Of a stretch of DNA of 19,272 nt, positions 5,372 through 16,500 are shown piece after piece (the first letter of the stretch is position 1; every line of letters begins with the position of its first letter). The notes below the pieces were generated by a model. It was not told where the DNA came from. It saw only the letters and a list, made by a program, of their open reading frames with translations, and ran no database searches. The DNA is from Lachnospiraceae bacterium. GTDB taxonomy: Bacteria > Bacillota > Clostridia > Lachnospirales > Lachnospiraceae. The stretch is taken from assembly GCA_019421365.1 (NCBI GenBank), contig JAHZFJ010000047.1:1-19272 (forward strand). The letters run 5' to 3'. The translations under genes were made by a program, and so were the position numbers.

Positions 5372-7438
5372 TTACTCTACACCAAGTGCTTTAAAAACAG
5401 CATCCTCAGCACTATTATAGAAAATCAAATTAAAACTTCCAATCAGATCTGATGGTACTGCACCCAGCTCTACTGCCGATGTGATAGGTAAGAGCACTCT
5501 CTTTGCTCCACTATCCAAACATACCTGAAGAGAATTTGCCAACTCGTCCACCTTCATCATGGTTCCACTGATGCTGATTTCACCAAGTACAGCAAGACTA
5601 CTAAGTGTTGGTTTCCCGAGGGCAATAGAGCATATCGCAATCAATGTAGGAAGGGCCAATTTTCCAGTCACGCCTATTCCCTGTAAATCCTGGTAATTGA
5701 TAATATAATCTTTTGTTGTGGTACTGATAGAAGCGCTGATACGCTTTCCATTTGCCTTCAAGAAGTTAAAAGCAGTGTTTGTGGATTCCTTAGCATCACG
5801 GTCACTACCAATACCTGTTCGCTCAAACTTTCCGTTACCCGGCAGCATCTGACTCTCCAAGCGGAATACACCAAGCATGCCACTCTTCCCCTGGGAGACA
5901 GTATAAATCTGTCCCGGATTGCACATTCCCTCTGGAATGAGTTTACCGCCACCTTGCTCAGGCACAGAAACATAATGCTCCTCAAAGGTCTCGTTATCTA
6001 TGTAAGAGAAGTTAACATCGTAAAACTCCATGCCTCCCAGCTTCTTCAACTGCTCCTTAACACGGCGGCGCATTTCCAAAGAAATCTGGAGAACTTCTTC
6101 TACTTCTTCTTTTGTAAAACTGCCATCCGGGTACAGCAACTTCAAATATCCATCTGCCATTCTACGAACGGCGATGGTATCTCTCTGATTGAGATTCTTG
6201 CCAAGACGGAAATAATAATCTATGGCATCACCATACTGTTCCTTACGAAGCTCACGAATGAACTCTGCAAGGTAGTCGCTGATAAATCCATAGTCATTTG
6301 TAAAATGCTCCGGACGAAACTTAGGAATCTCCCACCCTGGCAAATAACAATGAATACGGTCAAGGAATGCTGTATCAGTTCCCATTTCAGGAGGGAATGG
6401 GTCAAACAGACTTGATGTCTTCAGAAGAACATCCACACTCTGATTAATATTACCTACAAATACCATAGATGCAGATCCAGCTTTTTCTTCTTTGCCTCGT
6501 GCGAAGGAACCGGATGCCATGTAATCCTTCATAATCTGCACGCCATCTTTATCCTTAAATTTGATACCTGCTACTTCATCAAAGGCAACACAATCCCATA
6601 ATCCAACCAGACCAACTGTCTTACGACCCATGTTATAAAACAGGTTTGCTACTGTCGTCTGTCCACCAGACACAAGGATACTATTCGGAGAAATCTCCTT
6701 GTAAAGATGAGACTTACCAGTGCTTCGAGGACCAAGTTCACAGAGATTAAAATTGTTCTCTACCAACGGAATCATACGGGTTAGAAGCAGCCACTTCTCA
6801 CGATAGGATAATTCATCTGGCTCCATACCAATTGAGCGCAGCATAATATCTAGCCACTCTTCCTTGGTAAAAGCCTGACGGCCTTGTTTCAAATCTTCTA
6901 TATCTATATGTGGCATCTGAATCGGAGTCAGCTTTGTAATCCGAATCGGTGTGCCATTCTTTTTTTCTTCTTCAACGTACTCATAATTCAACTGAACAAT
7001 ACACCAAATGCCACCACAAAGCAGGCGGTCATATTTTTCAGGGTATTCGTCAGCGATAGGTATTCCTCTGATACCCAGATTAGAGAAGTCAGCCTGATAG
7101 ATATTGTCCCTCATATTGAGATTAACCGATATCATATCAATGACTGTATGGCTGCCACGGCTACGAAGCCTTGACAAAATCTTCTGCGCTTCATCTGGTC
7201 TTACAAAGTTATCGGCAAGGATGCGCTTTACATTCTGCACACCCTGCTCGATAACTTCATCATCGTCGGAACTGCAATATTGGCCCAACAGAAACTCAAG
7301 AACATAAACAGGTACATTGGCGCCTTCCTTGATTTTCTTGGTCAGGTCTTTACGGACAATCTTGCCATCAAAGTACTGGCGGAGTTTGTCTTTTATAATT
7401 TCACGGGAGCTTTCGCCCGTTTCAAATACATTGTCCAT
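5372..7438 (-). CDS. brxL: BrxL, AAA+ Lon-like effector of BREX
   Basis: A 688-residue BrxL, the AAA+ protein required for phage restriction but not for methylation in type I BREX. Walker A is GPRSTGKSH (about residues 236-244), Walker B is VAFDEV (284-289), a sensor-1-like VFVGNIN follows near 336-342 and a DR pair (AFLDRIH) near 367-373. The C-terminal ~110 residues align with the Lon proteolytic domain (LGEISISG, AKRVLLP), but the position of the catalytic GPSAG motif reads GVTGK and the usual lysine segment reads VDELANSLQ, so the Ser-Lys pair appears absent. A TTG at 7465 would overlap pglZ, but GGAGG lies seven bases before the ATG at 7438, so I chose that start. Last gene of the operon, 23 bases after pglZ. 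Confidence 0.93.
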   Translation of the reverse strand: MDNVFETGESSREIIKDKLRQYFDGKIVRKDLTKKIKEGANVPVYVLEFLLGQYCSSDDDEVIEQGVQNVKRILADNFVRPDEAQKILSRLRSRGSHTVIDMISVNLNMRDNIYQADFSNLGIRGIPIADEYPEKYDRLLCGGIWCIVQLNYEYVEEEKKNGTPIRITKLTPIQMPHIDIEDLKQGRQAFTKEEWLDIMLRSIGMEPDELSYREKWLLLTRMIPLVENNFNLCELGPRSTGKSHLYKEISPNSILVSGGQTTVANLFYNMGRKTVGLVGLWDCVAFDEVAGIKFKDKDGVQIMKDYMASGSFARGKEEKAGSASMVFVGNINQSVDVLLKTSSLFDPFPPEMGTDTAFLDRIHCYLPGWEIPKFRPEHFTNDYGFISDYLAEFIRELRKEQYGDAIDYYFRLGKNLNQRDTIAVRRMADGYLKLLYPDGSFTKEEVEEVLQISLEMRRRVKEQLKKLGGMEFYDVNFSYIDNETFEEHYVSVPEQGGGKLIPEGMCNPGQIYTVSQGKSGMLGVFRLESQMLPGNGKFERTGIGSDRDAKESTNTAFNFLKANGKRISASISTTTKDYIINYQDLQGIGVTGKLALPTLIAICSIALGKPTLSSLAVLGEISISGTMMKVDELANSLQVCLDSGAKRVLLPITSAVELGAVPSDLIGSFNLIFYNSAEDAVFKALGVE

Positions 7439-7461
7439 TTGCAATCCTCCCATTTGCGGCA

Positions 7462-10068
7462 TCAACTAAAGAAGTCAAATTCATCTACCGCAAATGCAAT
7501 GTCAATCTGGAACTCTTCTTTTTGCGGCATCTGCAGACCTGTTTCATCTGCGATGACTAAATAGTAGCTTGCTCTATTATCATATTTCAGTGATTTCAGA
7601 TTAAAGCTACAACGGAATGTTCTCTCCTGTCCGTTATCACTGGTCTTATCTGCGATAATCTTTGCTGTATCACTTATCTGTTTTCCATTAGAATCGACAA
7701 AATATAACAAATAGTTTACTGCGCTGCGGTTATCGCCAACCGCATCCTTTTGATAGAAGTCCAGCGAGAATATCATATTACTGATTTTACGGCTTGCAGA
7801 AAGAAGTCCTACTTCTACCGGCTTCGTATCGTACTTATCCTTGTTTTGTTGGTAAGCCTTGGAATCGTTACGAAGATAATGATATTCGATAACCGGAACC
7901 ACCATTTCCTGAAGGCTGATACCTCCATGCACAAAATTAAGTCCGCCACCTTTTTTCTTAATACGAACACTTGCTCTCGGTGCGAAGGCATCGTAATCAT
8001 CATTCATGAACTTCACCGGAAGTAAATAATCCGGAGTAGCGCCCTTACGGGTAATCAAGTAACGACGGTCAATCTCTACATCCTGCTCACTCGGTATCGT
8101 CTTGTCCACCTTGGAATTCTCAGAAAGAGGACTGTAGGTATAAAGGAATCCGTGATCGGCGGTAATATACACACGAGTACCACTGAACTCATTACGGATG
8201 ATTCTCACAATATTTTTGATTTCTTCGATTGCATCATCGCATGCCGGGAATACCATGCTGTCAGAAGTATGGCTTGCTTCATCCACCTTATCGTGATAGA
8301 TGTAAACGACATCCATACCCTTAACTAACGCACTTCTCTCTGCACGTTTCATAGGTGCAATATCTTTATATTTCAGAGCTACACTATTACAATTTGCAGC
8401 CTTAAGAACCTTATCTCGATTAACTGCATCCGTAGACATTCCGTCTGCCAGAATCTGCAGCTCACCATTACTGCGCTCCTTGATAGATAACTGCTTATGA
8501 GGAAGCAATGCGGCCATACCAAACTTTGTAACTGTCGGGAAAATACCTGCGCAAGAGCCTAGTGTAACCTTACTCTGCGTCTCACGGCGGAGCTGTTCTG
8601 CCAGAGATGCCGCCACCTCATATCGGAGTGCATCAGAGATAATGACGAATACACGATTATCTTGCCCCTTCACCTTCTGGTTATAGAAGTCTTCCTGTTG
8701 AGGAACTTCCATGATACGTCCATATTTCGCCAACTCATCTGCACAGGCTTCAGACCAATTGTTCCCCAACTTACCAAGGAACCAGTGTGTATAAAGGCCT
8801 TCCACCTTATCGGTTACCTGCTTGAAAAGGTCATCCAGATGGTCGTTTCCCACAGTCAAGCTCTTTCCAAATGCCAAGTGATACTGGCGATAATAGGTGT
8901 CCATATGGTAATAATCTTCCGTGTACTCCTTCCAGATATTTCTTGCCTCTACTGTATGGAAGTCTGCAGAGTGCTCCAAGAAGAATGCTTGTATCTTTGC
9001 AACCTGAAGAATACCCTCGTAGTAGCATTCCACATCCTCATACCATGCCAAAGTTCGACGCTTTTCGACCGTATTCGTAATCACATCTACATTGATACTG
9101 TCATTGCTGATTTCAGTCATAAGCTGTGTCAGGATGCATTCGTTGACGCAAGGGAACACCTCAGTATCTACCAAGTCATCCAACGGAACCTGCTTGAAAC
9201 GTTTTCTAAGAATGAGCTCTTCTTCCACATTTTGCAGAATTTCAATAAGTTCCTGTCTATTATCTCCTTCAATCCACTCAGATACGAAATCATAGCACCA
9301 CGCCTGATGCGGTGTGGAAATGAAGCTATCGAGTCCTGCCAGATATTCCATACGAAGTGTTCTGGTCGTGGCTGTAAGAAGGATGTGTGCCACTAACTTC
9401 TCGATGGCAGAATCTTCTCCTTCAAAATATCCAGTCGCCTGTTTTACAAGTGCCCAGAAAGGTGCCTCGGCACCATAACTTACAAGGTTCTGGAATTTCT
9501 CGTTGGACTCCATATCAGTTCCACTACTGATGACAGCTTTTACAATGTTGTTAGGCTGAGCATTATCGATTCCACAGACAGCAGCCATAACGGTAAGATG
9601 CATCTGTGATGGAGTGCTGATACCTTTATTCAGCTTTGCGAATGCCGCTCTTCTAGTCTGTGACCCAAAAAACTTTTTATATACCTTTACCAACCTACGG
9701 AAGTCCGGAGTTGCCAGAAGATCAATCTCGTTCATCCAAATAGAAATCAAGTCAGCTCTAAACTCTTCGCTATAAAGCTCAATATTCATAAGCCAGTTGT
9801 CTTCCTGTGATTCATAGAAGATTGGGCTGTAAACCAGATAATTGCTGGTGGTATCATCTACATTTAACAGCTTCTTAGCTGCAAAGTTATTGCTACCAGT
9901 AAGCACCAGCAGCTTTGCATTATCCACCTGAATATCATCCAGCTTGTCCTCAAATTCTCTATCCTCGTCATACCAGAAGATGATACGACGTTTATAAAAC
10001 TCCGGTAGCGGTGCAGCAAATCGCTTATTCAAATCTCGGATTATTGTATCTAAATCCATACTGGCCAT
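7462..10068 (-). CDS. pglZ: PglZ, alkaline-phosphatase-superfamily BREX protein
   Basis: An 868-residue PglZ, the signature protein of BREX. The alkaline-phosphatase/phosphodiesterase core is visible: ISDALRYE (about 477-484) with a metal-binding aspartate, a FPTVTKFG segment (510-517) at the nucleophile position, YHDKVDEASH (591-600), TADHGFLY (636-643), and HGGISLQEMVVP (714-725), which carries a further metal histidine. The N-terminal ~450 residues are the mainly helical PglZ-specific part. PglZ binds PglX and other Brx proteins and has metal-dependent nuclease or phosphodiesterase activity in studied systems; its exact role in defence is unsettled. An AGGAGG overlaps the pglX stop, seven bases before the ATG. 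Length is normal and no frame damage is seen. Confidence 0.95.
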   Translation of the reverse strand: MASMDLDTIIRDLNKRFAAPLPEFYKRRIIFWYDEDREFEDKLDDIQVDNAKLLVLTGSNNFAAKKLLNVDDTTSNYLVYSPIFYESQEDNWLMNIELYSEEFRADLISIWMNEIDLLATPDFRRLVKVYKKFFGSQTRRAAFAKLNKGISTPSQMHLTVMAAVCGIDNAQPNNIVKAVISSGTDMESNEKFQNLVSYGAEAPFWALVKQATGYFEGEDSAIEKLVAHILLTATTRTLRMEYLAGLDSFISTPHQAWCYDFVSEWIEGDNRQELIEILQNVEEELILRKRFKQVPLDDLVDTEVFPCVNECILTQLMTEISNDSINVDVITNTVEKRRTLAWYEDVECYYEGILQVAKIQAFFLEHSADFHTVEARNIWKEYTEDYYHMDTYYRQYHLAFGKSLTVGNDHLDDLFKQVTDKVEGLYTHWFLGKLGNNWSEACADELAKYGRIMEVPQQEDFYNQKVKGQDNRVFVIISDALRYEVAASLAEQLRRETQSKVTLGSCAGIFPTVTKFGMAALLPHKQLSIKERSNGELQILADGMSTDAVNRDKVLKAANCNSVALKYKDIAPMKRAERSALVKGMDVVYIYHDKVDEASHTSDSMVFPACDDAIEEIKNIVRIIRNEFSGTRVYITADHGFLYTYSPLSENSKVDKTIPSEQDVEIDRRYLITRKGATPDYLLPVKFMNDDYDAFAPRASVRIKKKGGGLNFVHGGISLQEMVVPVIEYHYLRNDSKAYQQNKDKYDTKPVEVGLLSASRKISNMIFSLDFYQKDAVGDNRSAVNYLLYFVDSNGKQISDTAKIIADKTSDNGQERTFRCSFNLKSLKYDNRASYYLVIADETGLQMPQKEEFQIDIAFAVDEFDFFS

Positions 10069-10080
10069 GCTGCCACCTCC

Positions 10081-13000
10081 TTATTTAATCTTTGCCAAGA
10101 CATCCTTGAATATCTCGTAATTCTTTTTCACACCATCATCAAGGTCGATGGAAATCATCTGGTCAGCTAAGTGATGGATTTTTTCTTCATACTCATGGAT
10201 TTCAGTCGCTTGATCATTTAGTATTTTGAACTGCTTATTAAGCTTTACTTTCTCACTAGTAGATGCATTCACAATACGTGTTTCCAATTCAGCAATTGCA
10301 GTACGGTAACGAGCCTGTTGCTCATGCACATAGTCAGTACGAATACGAGCAATAGTATCCGGCTGATAGCGATGCATATAAATCAAGCACTTGAAAGCAT
10401 TCTTCTTACCCGAATCGAACATCCAGTATATTGGACGTTTCTGATACATCTTGCAGTGGTCTGTATAGAATCCATTCATAAAATAATTTCTGATTACTTC
10501 CTTCGGCTGTCCATTACCGCCAAGAGCATCAGCAATAAACTTCAGATTCTCTTGCAGTGTTTCTTTTCCATAGACTCCCCCCACGAATTTCACGAAACGA
10601 CCAACAATATCATCCTCGAAATACTCATCGTCACTGATAGGAATAATGTTATCCTTATCTGCTGCAAAAGTAGAATACTTAGAATCGTCCCATTCTCCTC
10701 CTGCATAAGCAAGGCCAAGTACATCAAGGGAATAACGCCCAAACATACAACCTACCGCATAAGAGATGAATGATTTGATATCTCTCTCCAAATCAGCCTT
10801 GCGAACTGTAATATCCTTATCCCCCACTTCTGGTGTAAGCTCATCCTGAAGTCCATAGATATTGATAAAGATACGGTTCAGTTCTTCCTCATTCTTTTTC
10901 AACAAATCAAACTGAGCTTCTGCATTACTTTCCCATGTATGGAATGCATCAGCAATTCGATACTGCCATTTATCCATAGGAACATCATCATATACTGCTC
11001 CGCTGCGAAATGTAATCAACGGATGGGTAACAAAATCCCATGATATTTCAAACGAATCCCAGTCTTCCTTGCAAAGTTCAATATTTGCCCTTGCTATTTT
11101 CATAACGCTTTCTTTTTTGTCCGGATTTTGAATAATCGGTATCTTTTTCAAATACCCTGACTCAAACCCTAACGTTGGAGAAAGAATATTAAGTAAATAC
11201 TCTGTCACCTTAGAATTGAGTATTCCAATAATATACTCCAATTCTTCATCACTATCAGGTACAACGCACTGCCCACCGTTACTAAATAAGAATCCATTTC
11301 CATACCACCTAAATGATGGATATGAGCAAATAACACTCCATGTAATACCGGGTTTGAAGTAATATGCTATGTTAGTAATAGTACGTGTGATACTGTTATA
11401 CTTCCTGATAGCATTGGCTTTCATTTCAGCGCCATCATCATACCAATTCACAACAGTATAATTATTGCCGTAATACTTGCGGTATTCTCCTCCGTGATTA
11501 ATAGGAAACCATTTGCATCCTGTCGATTTTGCTTCATCAGCATCTGTTGCGGTAAACATAATATTATCACGAGAAACTTCATACCAAAAATGTATATAGT
11601 AATCATTATCAAGGGTTTTCATTCCCTGTCGAGGATTTGCCACTTGTTCAAGCGATTTCCCCTGAATAAACACATCCGGATTACCTAGCCAGTACGCAAA
11701 TGCCTGTCCCGGAATATTGTCAAACTGTATTTGGACCACATCATATCTAGGTGCTTCTCCATTTACATACATCTTTTCCTTCTCACTCTGGCTGTCATAG
11801 CTTACTAATCTAACATAAGAGCCCTTTAGTCCTTTTACATATGATTTTCTTGACACCCATGTTGTTGTCTGAACAACCTCTCCACTTATTTCCTCAAAAG
11901 CTCTTGCCCCTAAATGACACATGTTTATAAGGTTGGTATTAAGGAAATCTTTTCTAAGCGCTTCAAAACTTGACAAAAACATCCATGAATGTTGAGTTAT
12001 CATACTTGTATAGCCCTTATTTTTGGTCATCATGCTAGTCTTTAAAATAAATGCAGAGAATAGATCAGCTTTCCCAGATGGATATTCCTTAACAATCTTA
12101 TCAAGGAGTTTACCGTTCATATTTCGTCCTCCCATGTAAGGAGGATTAGTAATAACTGACCAGTAACGATTAGACAGCACTTCTGCAACTCTAACAATCT
12201 CACACAATTTTAATGCCACATCCGAGTAGATAGACATCACACTCTCATTCTGAATTTCATCAAAACGGTCATACAGTGCGCTCCAATCTTGCTGACTAAC
12301 TGTAATGATAGAACCGTATTCTTTTGCGTCGTGCAGTTCTTCAATTATAGTATCCATTGCTTCTTTCAGCTTCGCATCGCCATTGCAGAAGTATTCCACG
12401 GCATAGCGGTCCACATGATTACTTTCCACAATCGGGTATACATGCGGCTGTACCTTACGTCGAAGAAATCTCTTATCATACTGACAAGCCTTCATCATAA
12501 CGGAGAAGTACGCAAGCTGAGCTGCACGGTCATCGATATCCAAACCATAGATGTTATTCTCTACGATACTCGCAACTGCAGTTCTAGTATCAACACCATA
12601 AGACTCATAAATCTGAACGAGCACATCAAACATATAAGCCAGAATATGGCCGCTACCGGAGCAAGGATCGATGCACAAAATATCCTCTGGTTTCAGAGCT
12701 TTATACTCTTCACGAATAGACGCAAGTTGAGCCTGAACATCCGGTTCCTGCTCTGCTTCTTCCAGATAATACTTCCACTGAGATTTCAGTTCATCATTCG
12801 GATGACCTTCTACCCATAGACGTCCCAGAGAGTTCTCAACCATATAGCGGACAATCCAGTCTGGTGTGAATAGCTGAGTTGCTGCAGGAATATTTTCCTT
12901 TTTGATTTTTACATTCTTCTTAAGGGCTGCAAATACATCATCCTTCTTTTCACTATTATAGTACTGATACAGCCATCCAATAATCTGAACAGCATCCTTC

Positions 13001-13587
13001 CAATCATCCTGATCAATCAGTTCAATCATCTGCTGAACGACGCTTCCTTCACGAAGAAGGTTGTCCGGGAACAGAAGCTCAGTGTAGTCAGCAATCTTCT
13101 GGAACATACCCGGAAGTACGCTATTCAGTGCATTACATTGGGTAATCAGAAGATACTTATACAGTTCATCATTATCGTTGGCATCCTTATAAGCATAGAC
13201 TTTCTCCATATCGAGGCCGTCCAGCTCCATGTGGATTGCCTCTGTCAGAATCTGAGGCTTGAAGGCATTGTTCTCATCAGTGAAAACACGCACTCTAGTA
13301 GGGATGTAGCCATTAACCTCCATGAAACGCAGTGCAGAGAAACGGTTAAACCATGTGTATGCAACTTCTTCAATAACCTGCTCGTATCCTTTTTCTTTAA
13401 TCTGCCCAATCAAATCAACTCGCTGCTTCTTCTCAGTGGAGGAAAGTAGATATCCATTGACGCTATCATCATTTGGATTTCCGACCGCTTTATCAGAAAT
13501 ACCGTATTTCAATGCTCTCTGGCCCACACGGGAGATTAACTCTCTGCGAGCTTCAGTGGCGAACTTTTTTATTGCATTCTTGTTCAT
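10081..13587 (-). CDS. pglX: PglX, BREX adenine-specific DNA methyltransferase
   Basis: A 1168-residue PglX. It transfers methyl groups from S-adenosylmethionine to the N6 of an adenine in the BREX motif on host DNA and marks self. The SAM-binding motif is DPCSGSGH at about 307-314, with IYGLDIDDRAA (346-356) as the next acidic motif, and the catalytic adenine-methyltransferase motif is NPPYMGG at 481-487. The long C-terminal half is the target-recognition and Brx-interacting part and sets specificity, which cannot be read here. AAGGAG precedes the ATG by six bases and overlaps the brxC stop. The frame is intact and I saw no long homopolymer or simple-sequence tract suggesting phase variation. 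Confidence 0.95.
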   Translation of the reverse strand: MNKNAIKKFATEARRELISRVGQRALKYGISDKAVGNPNDDSVNGYLLSSTEKKQRVDLIGQIKEKGYEQVIEEVAYTWFNRFSALRFMEVNGYIPTRVRVFTDENNAFKPQILTEAIHMELDGLDMEKVYAYKDANDNDELYKYLLITQCNALNSVLPGMFQKIADYTELLFPDNLLREGSVVQQMIELIDQDDWKDAVQIIGWLYQYYNSEKKDDVFAALKKNVKIKKENIPAATQLFTPDWIVRYMVENSLGRLWVEGHPNDELKSQWKYYLEEAEQEPDVQAQLASIREEYKALKPEDILCIDPCSGSGHILAYMFDVLVQIYESYGVDTRTAVASIVENNIYGLDIDDRAAQLAYFSVMMKACQYDKRFLRRKVQPHVYPIVESNHVDRYAVEYFCNGDAKLKEAMDTIIEELHDAKEYGSIITVSQQDWSALYDRFDEIQNESVMSIYSDVALKLCEIVRVAEVLSNRYWSVITNPPYMGGRNMNGKLLDKIVKEYPSGKADLFSAFILKTSMMTKNKGYTSMITQHSWMFLSSFEALRKDFLNTNLINMCHLGARAFEEISGEVVQTTTWVSRKSYVKGLKGSYVRLVSYDSQSEKEKMYVNGEAPRYDVVQIQFDNIPGQAFAYWLGNPDVFIQGKSLEQVANPRQGMKTLDNDYYIHFWYEVSRDNIMFTATDADEAKSTGCKWFPINHGGEYRKYYGNNYTVVNWYDDGAEMKANAIRKYNSITRTITNIAYYFKPGITWSVICSYPSFRWYGNGFLFSNGGQCVVPDSDEELEYIIGILNSKVTEYLLNILSPTLGFESGYLKKIPIIQNPDKKESVMKIARANIELCKEDWDSFEISWDFVTHPLITFRSGAVYDDVPMDKWQYRIADAFHTWESNAEAQFDLLKKNEEELNRIFINIYGLQDELTPEVGDKDITVRKADLERDIKSFISYAVGCMFGRYSLDVLGLAYAGGEWDDSKYSTFAADKDNIIPISDDEYFEDDIVGRFVKFVGGVYGKETLQENLKFIADALGGNGQPKEVIRNYFMNGFYTDHCKMYQKRPIYWMFDSGKKNAFKCLIYMHRYQPDTIARIRTDYVHEQQARYRTAIAELETRIVNASTSEKVKLNKQFKILNDQATEIHEYEEKIHHLADQMISIDLDDGVKKNYEIFKDVLAKIK

Positions 13588-13597
13588 AACGGGCTCC

Positions 13598-16500
13598 TTA
13601 GCTTAATTTGATTCCGTCGCAATCCTTCATCATCGCTGTGAGGTATGCTCTCATTCTTTCAACATAGGCATCGATATCTTCCTGACTCTCCAAAGTCTTA
13701 GAAGGGAATGCCGCCTGACGGTATACATTCTTGATGAATTTCTTCGGAGCCGGAGGAGTCATAACTCCACCTTCTTTCGGTATGACGGTCGGTGTAACCG
13801 GAGTCTTCGAATGAATGATGCTATCGATTTTATCGACTGTGTCATCCTTATATTCCCACATCTGAGGTACAAGACCATCAAGGAGCTGAAGGCTTTCGAG
13901 CTCTGCTACTCTTGCTTTCTGCTGGTCAAAGAATTTGTCGGCACGCTCAGAAAGTGTTCTGGCTTCATAAATATCTCCAGCGAGAGTATGAATCTCAGCC
14001 AAACACTGACGAATGATTTCAAGAATCTCGGCACGCTTTGCTTCGAGAAGTCTTCCGTGACCTGCACGAACCGTATCCATCAATCCGTTCAGTTCTGGAA
14101 TTTTCTTATAAACACTGATCTGTCCAGCTTCTACTACGGTAATCTTACGAATCTGATTCAGAGCCTGATTTGCCTCCTCTTCCTTCTGAAGATAAGAGAG
14201 GTCGTTTCTCAGTTCCGCTTCCATGCGAACAGCTGTATCGAATACCTGTACCTGATTCTTAAAGAATCCCTCTACACTCTGCATGTCATCCTTATTATCG
14301 AGAAGATTATCTTCCTCTTTCAGAAGCCTGTCAATCAGAGCCGTATTATCCTTACGCTGAGAAAGTACACTTTCCATTAGGCTGAGGGCTTTCGTCACAA
14401 GATGGTGGTCAGGATATTTATGACCATCGTAGCGCTTGTTCAGCTCCTCATAGTGTGCTTTCTGTTCTTCAAATTTCTCAATGATATATCTAACGAGTCC
14501 ATCTTCATCATCCGGCACATCCATTACATCGAAGTATTTACGAAGTAGGTCTTTGACCGCACGCATCCTAGTCGCTGTAATAACTTGACGTTTCGAGATG
14601 CTAGTCTTTCCGATTTCACTCTTTTTACGGAGCATATCCGGCAGTTTTTGGTTGCCCGGCTGGATAGTTTCTCCACCATATTTGATAGTAACCTTCTGAT
14701 CATAAATCAGCATTGCAGCTACAACTGCAATATCGATTTCTTTCCAGCCATACGGAATTGCCTGATAACGGCTCTGCACATCTGCCATCGAAGTAGGAAG
14801 TTTCTTTGCATCCTGCATTTCAAGATACTCTTCCATCTTTACTGCTGCATCATGGTTTTCTTCAAGATCAGCCATGACACCATTCAAATGTTCACCCTGC
14901 AGAACTGCAAGGACATCTGCATCCGTATCGGCATTCTTGGTAATAAGGCCAAGTTCGCTATAAACATGCGTTACCAGATACTCCAGCGCTTGGTCCAACT
15001 TGCTCTTGGCATCGCCGCCCTTAATCTCGATATGCTCGCCGTCCACATAGAACTCAGCACCGATGATAGCCTTCTTCAAATCTTCTTCTGCAGAGGACTC
15101 ATACTTGGTAGCCTCATCCTGATGATTGCGGATGATGTCCTGTACGGATTTCGGAAGCTGCGCCACGTTACGCTGCTTCACATATTTACGCACCTTCATT
15201 GCTCTTTCCAGAGATTCGTAGTAAGGTGTTTCGGAAAGCACAACGATTGCCTGATTCTTAGACTCTGTCATAAGGCGAAGTTCGCTCTTCTCAACAGTAT
15301 CTGTTGCTACCGTCATGATGCGAAGTTTCATACCACTGGTTACGGCACCAATGCTTGTAGTGTCTACCATTGGGTCAAATGGGAAGTCGTACTTTCCGTA
15401 ACGGTATTTCTTTGTTGTATAAATATCAGCAAAAATCATCTGACCGATACGTTCCACGATTGCAGCGGTATCAACCTGAGTATTTTTGTAAATGTCTCTT
15501 TGAATATCCTGCTCTTCATCAGTCAAAAAATTATAAGTATCACCGGTTCTTCCGATATAGTTCTGGCTAAGCAGACGATCCAGACTACAACGTACCTTGT
15601 CACGCATTGTAATCTTATCCAAACGGATATCATCCGCCATAAGGATAACAATATTATCAAGGTTTGCTGGAATATCATCGACATAACGAATAAGATAGAG
15701 GAGCTTTAATACGTCTACATCCTGCTGCTCAATGCCATCTCCGTTATCTGCTGCCTTCTGGCAACGCTCAATAACACGACGAATAGAACTGTCAAGGAAT
15801 GTATGTACGGTATCATAGAACAGATAGAACGGTGCTAATGCATACTCATCCTTATCCTGAATCTTCTGTGCTGCCTCTTGGAAGCCAGAAAGCATCGAAC
15901 GCTCACCACCGGAAAGATGCTTACCAGAGTTACCATGCTTACGAATTTCAGCAAATACCTTCTGCATAATAATGAACTGGTAAGGTACGAAAGGGAAGTT
16001 TCTGATAAACTCCTGCGGACCGGTGTATCCCTTAATATCCAGTATGGAGCCGGTAAAGCTGAACAGGTTACGGAGAACGGAATCGTTCTGGTTGTATACC
16101 TGCTCCAATGCCGGTTCCACTTCAGGCTTTTTCCGCAAAATACGTTTCTGGATAACTTCGTCTGCAGAAGAAGAAGTCAGAGAAAGTCTAGTCTTGAAAC
16201 GGGCTTGAATACGAGAGAATTCATTTTCACGAGCCTTGATGATTTCATCGATAGCTTCCTGACCGGTACAAACAACCCAAATCTTACCACAGCACTCACT
16301 GCCGATTTTCTCAACAAGAGACTGCAGGTTGATAAGAAGATCTGTGTCACCACCTACATACTGGCCAACCTCATCGACCATAAATAGCAAGCGGAAGTCA
16401 TCCGGCTTATTATCCACATAATCTTTCATCTCAGAAACAAGCTGTGCGATGCTAGTCTCCACAGTCTCGGTTCCATTGAACCAATTACGTGCAGCATCTT

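Noticed and set aside
7439..7465. TTG start of brxL overlapping the end of pglZ
   Set aside because: The GGAGG inside this stretch is correctly spaced for the ATG at 7438, and the residues upstream of it do not look like a BrxL N-terminus.
8662..9396. Plus-strand open frame (244 codons) opposite pglZ
   Set aside because: It is antisense to the PglZ coding region, and the translation shows no family features.
14585..15709. Long plus-strand open frame (374 codons) opposite brxC
   Set aside because: It lies entirely antisense to the conserved BrxC coding sequence, its translation is rich in Cys, His and Ile with no recognisable motif, and no ribosome binding site or operon context supports it.
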